Below are positions 33,546-42,476 of a DNA stretch of 64,000 nucleotides, in pieces. The translations under genes and the position numbers were made by a program. Where the stretch lies: assembly GCF_900176355.1 (NCBI RefSeq), contig NZ_FWXI01000017.1, positions 1-64,000 of the forward strand. The letters are read 5' to 3'. Each line of letters begins with the position of its first letter. Positions within the stretch are counted from its first letter, which is position 1. Below the pieces are notes generated by a model. It was not told the DNA's origin, searched no databases, and saw only the letters and a program-made list of their open reading frames with translations. This stretch comes from Sporomusa malonica (GTDB lineage Bacteria > Bacillota > Negativicutes > Sporomusales > Sporomusaceae).

Positions 33546-35096
33546 TCAGCTATTCCTCCGTTCACCGACTATCATTCTTGCCAGTCTAGCCGCTTCGGCA
33601 TTTGTCGTGGTAACCAACACTCCGGCTTGCAGCAGTTTAGCAACTTGCGCTTCCTTATTTTGCTCATCCTGGCTAGTTCCGCAGACATATGCCACTACCG
33701 CCAAAGTATTGCCACAAGCAGCGGCCGCCTGTTTGGCACTTTCGATTACTGGAACTAATTCCCCTGCCGGATCTTCACTGGCACCATAGCCAATTACCAC
33801 ATCAATCAATAATACGGCAGTTTGCTGATCGTTCGCAACATTCATGATATATTCATTGCGCAGCGATCCGTCAATCATCGGATGTGGTTTACCCATGGTA
33901 AATTGGTCGTCACCCAGATCAATTGCAGTATGCTGACCTGCTACCACAACATCATTCGTCAACAGTTCCTTGCGTAAAGGAATGTTTGAATATACAGGTC
34001 CCAACGTTTCGCTTAATACCAACATTGCTTCATAACACAAAGTCCCGCCGGCATACAAAGCGCGCACGTTTTGCTGTTTGGGAGCCAAATTAGCTTTAGC
34101 CTCTTCAGCCCAGTCAATAAGTTTAGCCTCAACGGTTAGCAACTCCGGTTGCTTACCGCAAAGCAGCGCCGTTTTTATCGCCGTTTCTTCTAAAGTAGCA
34201 GCAATCGTGACATTAGACGGTGCATTAGCAATAAAACTGCCGAGGAAGCAGAGAACAACCTGTTTACTAGTCCCAGCCAACTTTGTCATAATCTTCTCCA
34301 CTACCGATTGAGCCGGCGGCTTCGAGATAAGAACAATGGTTTGGGTGCTGTTATCATTAATAAGCAGTTCTATCGCCTGCAGCATAGTAGCTGCGCCGAT
34401 CGCTTCTTTTAAATCCCGGCCACCTGTGCCAATGGCCTGACTAATTCCTAGTTCCATGGCATCTAATAAGCAAATCACTTCCTGCAAGCCGGTGCCAGAA
34501 GCTGAAATCAGGCCGATATCACCTGATTTTACTTTATTTGCAAAACCAATACCCTTACCATTAATGATCGCGGTACCGCAGTCAGGCCCCATAACGAGCA
34601 AACCCTTTTCAGCTGCTATTGTTTTTAAGTTTGCTTCGTCTTCCATAGAAACATTGTCACTAAATAAAAATACATTTTTTCCATACTTCAAAGCCCGCTC
34701 TGCTTCGATGGCCGCATATTCACCTGGTACAGAAATAAATGCCAAATTCGATTCAGTATCCTCCTGATAAGCCTTTACAGCAGAACGTATGATCAGCTGC
34801 TCGGCATTCTTGCCGGTCGCAGCTTTCTTACCCATCTGCTCATCAATTTTGCTTAATACCCACTGCACATCAATATCTGCCAGAGCCCGGAATGCTAGAA
34901 TTAAATCATTGGGACCGGCTGCCTCTCCCTCTGGCCCTAATAAGTTAGCCTCTTGTAAAATGACCCGATTGGCCGGTGTTCCCATCATAACCGAAACATC
35001 ATCCAAACCTTCCATCTGCTTTAGCTGTTTGGAAATAAGCATGAGGGTAACCGAATCATAATAGTTATTTTTTCGTACTACATTATAGATTTTCAT
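33546..35096 (-). CDS. allF: oxamate carbamoyltransferase subunit AllF (FdrA)
   Basis: 516 aa from the ATG at 35096 (AAAGGAG 6 nt upstream). FdrA family, built like succinyl-CoA synthetase alpha/beta pieces: N-terminal NNYYDSVTLMLISKQLKQMEG and MGTPANRVILQEANL; CoA-binding-like VMGPDCGTAIINGKGIGFAN and LISASGTGLQEVICLLD; and a phospho-His-type region GTGGRDLKEAIGAATM. It works with AllG and AllH. It overlaps allH by 14 nt and leads directly into allG. Confidence 0.93.
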   Translation of the reverse strand: MKIYNVVRKNNYYDSVTLMLISKQLKQMEGLDDVSVMMGTPANRVILQEANLLGPEGEAAGPNDLILAFRALADIDVQWVLSKIDEQMGKKAATGKNAEQLIIRSAVKAYQEDTESNLAFISVPGEYAAIEAERALKYGKNVFLFSDNVSMEDEANLKTIAAEKGLLVMGPDCGTAIINGKGIGFANKVKSGDIGLISASGTGLQEVICLLDAMELGISQAIGTGGRDLKEAIGAATMLQAIELLINDNSTQTIVLISKPPAQSVVEKIMTKLAGTSKQVVLCFLGSFIANAPSNVTIAATLEETAIKTALLCGKQPELLTVEAKLIDWAEEAKANLAPKQQNVRALYAGGTLCYEAMLVLSETLGPVYSNIPLRKELLTNDVVVAGQHTAIDLGDDQFTMGKPHPMIDGSLRNEYIMNVANDQQTAVLLIDVVIGYGASEDPAGELVPVIESAKQAAAACGNTLAVVAYVCGTSQDEQNKEAQVAKLLQAGVLVTTTNAEAARLARMIVGERRNS

Positions 35097-36030
35097 ATGC
35101 GACTCCTTTCTCATCGGTGGTTGTACCTGCAGCTAACGCGGTAAAACCGCCGTACACAAAACCTACTAATAAATCGACACCGGAAAAGTGTCCTAGTTGC
35201 ATTAAATTCCGGGCTTTACTAATCATTTCTTGCTCGACTCCGGCGCCAAATGAACGAATCATTTCACCAAACCGCTGATGATACAAGCCTTTTACACCAT
35301 ACTTGATATACTCAATTGACATAAAGGTGGTTAAGCGAGGAGCGTTCTGCACCAGATGCTGTGCCATTATTTTAGCCGCGTGCTGGCAACGTACTGGCTG
35401 TACATGACTGATACCACTGAGAAAGCCCAGCAGAAAATCGTCTCCGGAAGGGGTTGAACCTGGTCCCACACCAAGCAGGCCACATATACCTTCACCAATT
35501 AAATACTCCTTATTATCTAGAATACCGGTAACCAACAGCTCGACTTGCCGCGGTATTCTAGCCCCGGTCAAATCTGGGGGTTTCCTTCGCCGACAAAATA
35601 TTTCGGCATCATACTGGCCGATATAAGCCATAATGCCGCCTCCCTTACCGGCGTCATTACACAACTGCTGCAGTTGTCGCAAGCGCGGCAAACAATCCAC
35701 AACACCAGTTAAAGGATCATAAGAAGAATGGCAGGAAAATCGCGGACAACTCTGTAACCCTTGTACTGCCAAGGTCTCACCAACGATAATAGCGTCGTCA
35801 AGTTGTAGCACCGCTTGCTGCTCTTTTAGGTCAGTATTGAGCCACCCGCCGGCTAAGTCCACCTCTATTCCAAAGGGAATATGATCCATGCCAGAGCGAA
35901 CCAAAGTAACGATTCCGTCGGCAGTAAGAATATTGATATAGTCACGGTGGATTGATTTTATCTGCCCAACAGTACTTTCCGCTGGCAAAAGGAGATCTTC
36001 TGAAATTGCAGCAGCATTAAGCAGGATCAT
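35083..36030 (-). CDS. allH: oxamate carbamoyltransferase subunit AllH (DUF2877)
   Basis: 315 aa from the ATG at 36030, where AAGGAAGGTG lies 8 nt upstream; readings from further up have no site. DUF2877 marks: IVTLVRSGMDHIPFGIEVDL near the N terminus and GLLGVGPGSTPSGDDFLLGFLSG at about 180-205. First gene of the lower allantoin unit. E. coli YlbF/AllH is the equivalent subunit. Confidence 0.9.
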   Translation of the reverse strand: MILLNAAAISEDLLLPAESTVGQIKSIHRDYINILTADGIVTLVRSGMDHIPFGIEVDLAGGWLNTDLKEQQAVLQLDDAIIVGETLAVQGLQSCPRFSCHSSYDPLTGVVDCLPRLRQLQQLCNDAGKGGGIMAYIGQYDAEIFCRRRKPPDLTGARIPRQVELLVTGILDNKEYLIGEGICGLLGVGPGSTPSGDDFLLGFLSGISHVQPVRCQHAAKIMAQHLVQNAPRLTTFMSIEYIKYGVKGLYHQRFGEMIRSFGAGVEQEMISKARNLMQLGHFSGVDLLVGFVYGGFTALAAGTTTDEKGVAYENL

Positions 36031-36073
36031 AACTATATCACCTTCCTTGAGTTTCATTATAATGAATTTTCTA

Positions 36074-36135
36074 ATTATACTCATAGTGCATTTGCACCAA
36101 AGAAACGAGTATTCGCTAGGCACAATGCACACTAG
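36074..36135 (-). promoter_or_regulatory. promoter/operator region of the allH unit
   Basis: A TATAAT box (36079-36074, minus strand) has a perfect palindrome GTGCA-TT-TGCAC (36086-36097) just upstream, where a -35 box would lie; no good -35 is present, suggesting activator control. A second element GCACAATGC (36120-36128) lies about 40 bp upstream. Similar elements occur near pucR. The remaining intergenic sequence up to 36255 holds nothing else I can identify. Confidence 0.5.
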
Positions 36136-36255
36136 TCTAATAAACCCTGTTAGTCCTCTTCAACACACATGCATCACGAGGTTCGAGGTATCACTACAAA
36201 GCCGGGATAGATTCGCATTATGATTCAACTGGTGGCCTCTTACTTTGTTCCGAAC

Positions 36256-36317
36256 AAAAACTCGTTCTCCATTGTATCAAATCGATTAGCGATTTAGTAC
36301 AGCGGAGAACGAGTTTT
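36256..36317 (-). terminator. strong terminator between upper and lower allantoin units
   Basis: Fourteen-bp perfect stem AAAACTCGTTCTCC/GGAGAACGAGTTTT (36257-36270, 36304-36317) with an inner hairpin AAATCG-ATTAG-CGATTT in the loop. On the minus strand it ends with TTTTTG. It follows the NCS1 permease gene by 30 nt. Confidence 0.85.
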
Positions 36318-36346
36318 ATAAAGGTACTTAAAACTTATAGACTTGA

Positions 36347-37762
36347 TTACATCGACAGGTTTCTTTTTTCTTCAAATATTGTACCTTTTTTGAATGTTGA
36401 ATCTTTAAATGCATACTTCATTAGAAGAATATAGGAAACACCTGCTACAACAAAACCGATAACCCATGCCAGCTCCACTTTCATAAAGGCGGCACCGGCG
36501 CCGATAAGCATTGCAAGAATTGCACATGGATTATATCCGGCAAATGGGCCGTCTTCCTTATACAAATCTGCAACATTTACTTTTTGTTTTCTTAACATGT
36601 AATATTCGATTAATAAGATAGAAACTATCGGTCCCAAAAATGCGGAGTATATGAGAATGAACAGTCCAAGACCTTCTGCCGAAGAATCCTGTACAAGCAC
36701 CCAAGGGCATGCGCCTAGCGCTAGCAGTCCGGATATGGTAACAGCCGTTTTATATTTTAGTTTTGTAATCAAGGTAATAACATAGGTTGGCGGAATAATA
36801 TTGGCAACCATGTTTACTGCAACTGCACCCATAACAATAAATGCGGAGACAAAGAAGGTAATATAGGCGTTATCTATCACTATTGCAAACGCCTTCACAG
36901 GATTAGAGATGCCGGTTGCGGCAGCAAGCATTGCGCCGATGCATAGTACGAAGCCGTAAGCGACTACAATAGGCAGAAAGTATAAGAATCCGCGTTTTGC
37001 ATCACTAATACCTGATTTTAACTCTCTTGAATAGTCGGCTGCGCTTAAGAAGATGGCTGCATAATTCCCCATAAACATCATGATGAAGGCAAAGAACGGC
37101 AAGCCCCACGTGCCTTGTGCATGAATCCATTTCTCAGTAATAACAGCACTATGAGAAGTCAGAAGAATTCCAAATACATAGATAAGCGCTAACATAATAA
37201 CAGTAGATATAACCGACTCCACCCATTTAATGGCATGGAAGCCGTAGAGAGAAAGGACAATTTGCACCAGCTGAAGCGCTACAAAGCAAGCGAATATGTT
37301 ATCAAAGCCGCCCCCTGTAATAATCTTCGCAATTTCATTTAAAGCAGTACCGCCAATCCAGCTTTGAAAACCATACCAAATGATGGCGGGAATACCGCGC
37401 AAAAGTGATGATACGATGCAGCCTTTCATTCCGAAGGACATTCTAAGCTGTACAACATAGGGTATTCCCGTTCTGTATCCAAGCCTGTCATTTAAAGCAA
37501 AAACACCAGAAATGATAGCAATTGCTACGATGGCTGCGACAAATGTCTGAAAGATGTTTAGCGTTGCAATCCCCGCTACAACCAAGCTAGATCCAAGCGT
37601 CATATTACCTAAATTAACACCGTCTCCAAGCCACATAAACATATAGTCTATTGGACCTACCGTCCTGCCCGCTTCGGTTTTCGGATTGAGTGACTCATCT
37701 ACACCCGTATCATGTTGAACATCCATCGCTTTAGGCTCGCTAGTTTCTGCATTTGTATACAT
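36347..37762 (-). CDS. NCS1-family allantoin/purine permease (PucI/CodB-like)
   Basis: 471 aa, about 12 helices. NCS1 features: GPIDYMFMWLGDGVNLGNMTLGSSLV, RMSFGMKGCIVSSLLRGIPAIIWYGFQSWIGG, GNYAAIFLSAADYSREL, and VNMVANIIPPTYVITLI. It imports allantoin or a related nucleobase compound; substrate inferred from the surrounding all genes. The ATG at 37762 has AGAAGGTG about 11 nt upstream. Last gene of the upper allantoin unit. Confidence 0.88.
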   Translation of the reverse strand: MYTNAETSEPKAMDVQHDTGVDESLNPKTEAGRTVGPIDYMFMWLGDGVNLGNMTLGSSLVVAGIATLNIFQTFVAAIVAIAIISGVFALNDRLGYRTGIPYVVQLRMSFGMKGCIVSSLLRGIPAIIWYGFQSWIGGTALNEIAKIITGGGFDNIFACFVALQLVQIVLSLYGFHAIKWVESVISTVIMLALIYVFGILLTSHSAVITEKWIHAQGTWGLPFFAFIMMFMGNYAAIFLSAADYSRELKSGISDAKRGFLYFLPIVVAYGFVLCIGAMLAAATGISNPVKAFAIVIDNAYITFFVSAFIVMGAVAVNMVANIIPPTYVITLITKLKYKTAVTISGLLALGACPWVLVQDSSAEGLGLFILIYSAFLGPIVSILLIEYYMLRKQKVNVADLYKEDGPFAGYNPCAILAMLIGAGAAFMKVELAWVIGFVVAGVSYILLMKYAFKDSTFKKGTIFEEKRNLSM

Positions 37763-37822
37763 CGTAAGACCACACCTTCTCTTTTTTATTATTTTCCGTA
37801 CTATTGAGAATGCATCGGTTTA

Positions 37823-39172
37823 TTAATTAGGTCTTAAATGTTTGCCAATAGGCTTTGATACAATCTTGCCATCCTTAAAAACAGTTGTTCCCCTGAGAAT
37901 GGTTTGGGTCACTGTTCCGCGGAAGCTGTTACCAACATAAGGGCTTACTTTGTGCTTATAGAAAAGCGCTTCCGCCTGCAGTGTAAATTGCTTGTTCAAG
38001 TCTACCAGGGCAAAGTCCCCATCGTAGCCAACAGCAATTTTTCCCTTCCCTTGAATTCTAAATACCTCGTTAACATTTTGTGAAGTTAATTTTGCAATAT
38101 CCTCAAGGGGAACCTTTCGATCATGGTGGGCATGAGTAAGCAGGGCCGGTAGCGTTGTTTGGCAAGCCGAGATCCCACCCCAAACCTTTAAAAATTCCCC
38201 GTCTTTCAGCTTAGGGTCGCAGGGCGAATGGTCGGAGGAAACGAAGGCTATCTCGCCGTTTAACAGTTTTGCCCACATCTTGGTTTGGTTGTTAGTATCG
38301 CGGATCGGCGGCGAACATTTTGCCACTGTTCCCATCTGTTCTACATCATCATCGGTAAGAATCAAATAATGACCAATTGTTTCACAGCAGACGTCAATGC
38401 CTCTGCTTCTTGCCTGTGTAACAAGCTCGACCGCCTTGGCTGTGCTGATATGGGCGATAATTAATTTACAGCCTGTCTCCTCGGCAAATGAAATCATGCG
38501 CGAGACATTTTCTATTTCCGTAATTGGCGGACGGGCTGCAAAATAATCCCGTACTGTTGTTTTGTTATTGGCAAGCGCAAGCGATGTCAAATCTCTTGTG
38601 ATTTCCGCATTCTCACAATGCACCATCAGCGGCAATCCCAGCCTTGCTAATTTCTCCATGCCCACAAGAGTTGTATAATCGTCTGCCCGTTCAAATTCGT
38701 CAATACCGCTAAAGCACGAGAATGCTTTAAATCCTATTACACCGCATTCTGCAAGTTCGTCAAATTTGTCTAAGTTTTTGGGCGTAAACCCACCCCAAAA
38801 TCCATAATCCACTAAAGAGTCCTGCTGGGCCACAGCAAGTTTGGCATTAAAGTTTTTGGCGTCAAGCGTACATGGACTGCAATTAAGCGGCATATCAAAA
38901 TATAGAACGCCACCGCCGGCTGCCAGAGCACTGCTCCCGGTTGTGATTGTTTCCCACTCTGTTCTTCCCGGGTCATTAAAATGCACATGCCCGTCTGTTA
39001 TTCCCGGAAACACATATTTTCCTGCTGCGTCAATTGTTTCTTTTGCATCGCCGGATATTTCTTCTGCTATTTCTACAATTTTTTCATCACAAACAGCAAC
39101 ATCCGCTTTTTTCACGCCATCTGGACAAACAAGAATCCCGTTTCGAATAATTACTTCATAACGCTTGCTCAA
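37823..39172 (-). CDS. allB: allantoinase, copy 1
   Basis: 449 aa, cyclic amidohydrolase. Metal ligands: DGHVHFNDPGRTEWE (HxH), carboxylated Lys in GFKAFSCFSG, MVHCEN, IAHISTAKA, SSDHSPCD. The GRTEWE string after the HxH is the same as in E. coli-type allantoinases (GRTHWE). It opens allantoin to allantoate. It lies 12 nt after its paralogue and 60 nt before the permease gene. Confidence 0.92.
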   Translation of the reverse strand: MSKRYEVIIRNGILVCPDGVKKADVAVCDEKIVEIAEEISGDAKETIDAAGKYVFPGITDGHVHFNDPGRTEWETITTGSSALAAGGGVLYFDMPLNCSPCTLDAKNFNAKLAVAQQDSLVDYGFWGGFTPKNLDKFDELAECGVIGFKAFSCFSGIDEFERADDYTTLVGMEKLARLGLPLMVHCENAEITRDLTSLALANNKTTVRDYFAARPPITEIENVSRMISFAEETGCKLIIAHISTAKAVELVTQARSRGIDVCCETIGHYLILTDDDVEQMGTVAKCSPPIRDTNNQTKMWAKLLNGEIAFVSSDHSPCDPKLKDGEFLKVWGGISACQTTLPALLTHAHHDRKVPLEDIAKLTSQNVNEVFRIQGKGKIAVGYDGDFALVDLNKQFTLQAEALFYKHKVSPYVGNSFRGTVTQTILRGTTVFKDGKIVSKPIGKHLRPN

Positions 39173-39184
39173 GTCATCCTCTCC

Positions 39185-40543
39185 TTATTTAATTTTTTTT
39201 ACGAATTCTCCGAAACCTTGCTGACCAACAAGTCTGCCATCTTCTGCCACAACATGCCCTCTGACTAGTGTGCATACAGGAAGTCCGATGCCCTTTAAAC
39301 CGACAAATGCTGATATTTGATTAACATAATACAATGACTCAGGCGTAATTTCCCATTCCTGTTCAGGATCCAGGATAACAAGGTCTGCATCAAAGCCTAC
39401 TTCTATTGTGCCTTTTTTTCCATATATTCCGAAAGTTTTGGCCGGTCCTTCACTTAATGCTCGTGCCAGTATTGTTGGGCTGTAGCCTCTCTTGGCCACA
39501 CCTTCGCTAAAAACCACCTGCATTGTGTTCTGGATGCCGCTAATTCCGCCCCAGGCGCCAAATATGCCATGAGCTTCTTCGCTTTTTTCGCTGAGTTCAC
39601 AGGGTGAGTGGTCTGATCCGATACTGCTTAACGTGCCGTCATTTACATATTTCCACATTTCTTCTACTGCAGCAGTATCCCTCAGCGGTGGTGCACATTT
39701 GAACAAGCTGCCGTTTTTGATTACATCTTGATCGGAAAATGCAAGGTAATGTCCGCAAGTTTCCGCGGTAACATCGACACCGTCAAGCTGGGCCTCCCTT
39801 ATAACTTGCGCAACTCGCGGGTGACTTACATGGCAGATATGGACCTTGGCATCAAGCTCCCTTGCAAGACTGATAATGTTTTGCGTTGCAATCAGCTCAG
39901 CAATAACTGGTCTTGAGTCAAGGAAATCCTTCCAGTCATTCTTTTCCTTGCGCTTTGCCCTTGCCTCCTCCCATTTGATGATTGAATAATCTTCACAGTG
40001 GAATCCGGCACGGGCGCCAACACTTTTCAAAATTTCCAATGCTTCTTTCGTCTGTCCAATCGAAAGAGATACATAATCTGGAGAAACTGGACCGATAAAT
40101 GATTTGAAGGCAACACAGCCCTTATCGTCAAGTTCCTTCAGTGTACCAATATTGTAATCTACTAGTCCTCCCCAGAAGCAATAGTCCACATAAGCATTAG
40201 GAGAAACATGCTCAAGCTTTCTGTCAAAAATGCTGCCATCAGTCAGTGCAGGCTCATTCTGAAGTGGCATGTCAACGATTGTTGTAAAGCCTCCTACTCC
40301 TGCAGCTGCTGTCCCATGGGAATAATCCTCTCTCCAGTTGTAGCCCGGATCGTTCAGATGTGCATGGCTGTCAATGGCACCCGGAAAAACATACTTGCCT
40401 TTTGCATCAATAACTTGGTCTGCTTCTACAGCAGCACCCGGTTCAACGATTGCTGCTATTTTGCCTTCATTGATACAGATGCTTGCCGCAAAAACTCTGT
40501 CTGATGTTACAACCCTACCGTTTTTAATAACCAGATTAAACAC
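39185..40543 (-). CDS. allB: allantoinase-like cyclic amidohydrolase, copy 2
   Basis: 452 aa, same fold and clearly paralogous to the next gene: DSHAHLNDPGYNWREDY, carboxylated Lys in AFKSFIGPVSPD, HCEDYS, ICHVSH, GSDHSPCELS. All metal ligands are kept, but the GRTEWE element of copy 1 is replaced by GYNWRED, and the substrate loop after the Lys differs. It may be a second allantoinase (other enantiomer) or act on another ureide or hydantoin. No other candidate can be chosen from sequence alone. Confidence 0.85.
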   Translation of the reverse strand: MFNLVIKNGRVVTSDRVFAASICINEGKIAAIVEPGAAVEADQVIDAKGKYVFPGAIDSHAHLNDPGYNWREDYSHGTAAAGVGGFTTIVDMPLQNEPALTDGSIFDRKLEHVSPNAYVDYCFWGGLVDYNIGTLKELDDKGCVAFKSFIGPVSPDYVSLSIGQTKEALEILKSVGARAGFHCEDYSIIKWEEARAKRKEKNDWKDFLDSRPVIAELIATQNIISLARELDAKVHICHVSHPRVAQVIREAQLDGVDVTAETCGHYLAFSDQDVIKNGSLFKCAPPLRDTAAVEEMWKYVNDGTLSSIGSDHSPCELSEKSEEAHGIFGAWGGISGIQNTMQVVFSEGVAKRGYSPTILARALSEGPAKTFGIYGKKGTIEVGFDADLVILDPEQEWEITPESLYYVNQISAFVGLKGIGLPVCTLVRGHVVAEDGRLVGQQGFGEFVKKIK

Positions 40544-40617
40544 TGTAAGACCTCCCCCTTAACAATATCCCAATCTGTCCTTGACAGAGGGTACGCGTTA
40601 ATCGGCACTAAAGCTTT

Positions 40618-41667
40618 TTATTTGGCAAAAGCCCCTTTATTATCGTAGGCATTGTTGTGTATTACATCAGAAATAAGATAATTATAAATATCGTCAACAA
40701 TCTCAATGCCATCGCGCTCGTAAGCTTCTTCCCGGCTGGCGCTGGATTGTCCGGGGTACATGACTTGAGCAAAGCCGGTTGCCGGTTTCAGATTATTTAT
40801 ATCATTCATAGTGTTGGTTATATTTTGCAGGAAAGACTCTGCACTAGTGAAGTAGGCTGGATCGATTACAATATGCAATTGTCCTAAGTTGCGACCTTCA
40901 CTGAGGTCATGATACATGGAAGTAACTTTGTTGCCATACGGGAGTCCTAGGAGTACTCCAGATAGAATATCCACCATCATGGCTAATCCATAGCCTTTGG
41001 CCCCGGCAATATGCACTAGCGCATTTACTTTGTACGGATCGGTAGTAGGCACGCCATTTTCATCAACAGCCCAGTCATCAGGTATCTGCTCGTTCTTGGA
41101 GCGGGCGTGCAGGATTCTACCCCAGGCCCCTATCGTCGTTGCCATGTCAATCGTAATCATGCGCCCGTCGCTGCCGGGCGCACCAAGGGCAATCGGATGC
41201 GTACCATAGAATGGCTCGGCGCCACCGTAGGGAACAGCCATGGGGTCAGACTGACACAAGGAAATCCCAATCAATTTCTCTCTGGCAGCTTGTTGCACGT
41301 AATAAGACAATGCCCCGCTATGGCCAATGCTACGGACTCCAACAATTGCGACACCTGTTTCCTTCGCCATTTTGATGGCCTCATCCATACCCAGCTTAGC
41401 GCCAACATGACCTGCGGCATTATCGCCTTCAAACACGGCACTGCACGGGCCAGTTTTAGTAAAAGTAAAGTTAGGATTAGTATTGGTTCCGCCTTTGGAG
41501 ATTCGCTCGGCATAATATTCTACCCGCATAGCTCCATGAGAATGAACTCCCCTGGCATCGGCATGAACTAGTACATCTGCAACAATATCGGCATGATCAT
41601 CTTTCAACCCTGCTCGGCAAAATTTTCTTTTCATTAATTCTTTTAATTCAGCTCTTGATATTCTCAT
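40618..41667 (-). CDS. allD: ureidoglycolate dehydrogenase (NAD+)
   Basis: 349 aa, sulfolactate/malate dehydrogenase-type oxidoreductase. Motifs: ADARGVHSHGAMRVEYYAERI, RSIGHSGALSYYVQQAA, PYGGAEPFYGTHPIALGAPG, IDMATTIGAWGRI and GAKGYGLAMMVDILSGVLLG. AllD oxidises (S)-ureidoglycolate to oxalurate, the substrate of AllFGH. GAGGTG lies 5 nt before the ATG. Placed between allE and the allantoinases. Confidence 0.93.
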   Translation of the reverse strand: MRISRAELKELMKRKFCRAGLKDDHADIVADVLVHADARGVHSHGAMRVEYYAERISKGGTNTNPNFTFTKTGPCSAVFEGDNAAGHVGAKLGMDEAIKMAKETGVAIVGVRSIGHSGALSYYVQQAAREKLIGISLCQSDPMAVPYGGAEPFYGTHPIALGAPGSDGRMITIDMATTIGAWGRILHARSKNEQIPDDWAVDENGVPTTDPYKVNALVHIAGAKGYGLAMMVDILSGVLLGLPYGNKVTSMYHDLSEGRNLGQLHIVIDPAYFTSAESFLQNITNTMNDINNLKPATGFAQVMYPGQSSASREEAYERDGIEIVDDIYNYLISDVIHNNAYDNKGAFAK

Positions 41668-41698
41668 GTCAGCACCTCAAATTATTAGTATTTGTATT

Positions 41699-42460
41699 TT
41701 ACAAAGCTGCATCGCGATTGCAGTCCTTGGAGTAAATATAAGACAACTTCTCGCGGCCTACTGCATAAACTGCCTGTGGCACATACGGGCCAAACCAAAT
41801 ATAATCTCCTTTTTTAACAGGTATCCACTCATTATCCAGATAATACATGCCTTCCCCCGAGAACAAATAGGCCCCATGTTCCTGCACGTGAGTTTCTACA
41901 AAGGGATGACTCCCGGCCGGATCAAAAGTCAGTATATGCATATTCATGTCGAACGCCAAATCGGTTGGCAATAGATCAATGATTTTGACATTCTCCATAT
42001 CGTCATAAATTCTTTCGGCTATTTCATTGACATTGCCGACAACAACCCAGGGCTGCACTCCATCCAGTGCTTCATACTTTTGTTTGTAAAGAATTAGCTT
42101 GGCTTCACCATCAGCCAGGTTTTCTAAATACAGCTTTTCTCCTGGCGGGCAGTACATATAGCCACCAGCTTCCAGAACAGCGTCTTGCGCCTGGGTATAG
42201 GCTTTAATTTTTCCTTCCATACAAAAGACAAAGGTTTCTATTGCTGCACCGCCAAAGCCCTGGGTATTCTTGCCCCCCTTGTCCATTTTTACTAGGTAAT
42301 GCACAAAGCTTGCACCCATCTTAGGAGAAGCCAGAATCGAAACCTTGCAATCTTCAAAACCTGGTATCACATTGTTTACCAGACCTTCCGGCGGTATGAT
42401 TGCATAACTGCCATGCTTTATAACAGCCCTGCTTATCAGTAAATCTTTTGGATATCCCAT
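41699..42460 (-). CDS. allE: (S)-ureidoglycine aminohydrolase
   Basis: 253 aa, bicupin. The C-terminal cupin has the metal set ExHxxxH (ETHVQEH near residue 200) followed by a Gln (YVPQAVYAVG), the Mn2+ ligands known for this enzyme. Start YPKDLLISRAVIKHGSYAIIPPEGLVNN is typical of the family. It releases ammonia from (S)-ureidoglycine and gives (S)-ureidoglycolate. GGAG lies 9 nt before the ATG. Between allC and allD, in reaction order. Confidence 0.94.
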   Translation of the reverse strand: MGYPKDLLISRAVIKHGSYAIIPPEGLVNNVIPGFEDCKVSILASPKMGASFVHYLVKMDKGGKNTQGFGGAAIETFVFCMEGKIKAYTQAQDAVLEAGGYMYCPPGEKLYLENLADGEAKLILYKQKYEALDGVQPWVVVGNVNEIAERIYDDMENVKIIDLLPTDLAFDMNMHILTFDPAGSHPFVETHVQEHGAYLFSGEGMYYLDNEWIPVKKGDYIWFGPYVPQAVYAVGREKLSYIYSKDCNRDAAL

Positions 42461-42476
42461 ATATTTCTTCGCTCCT

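Noticed and set aside
36245..36257. TTGTTCCGAACAA palindrome as a LexA box
   Set aside because: It does not fit the spacing of the Firmicutes LexA box and no SOS gene is nearby.
41107..41571. 154-codon ORF antisense to allD
   Set aside because: Opposite frame of a clear AllD gene; the sequence has no domain pattern.
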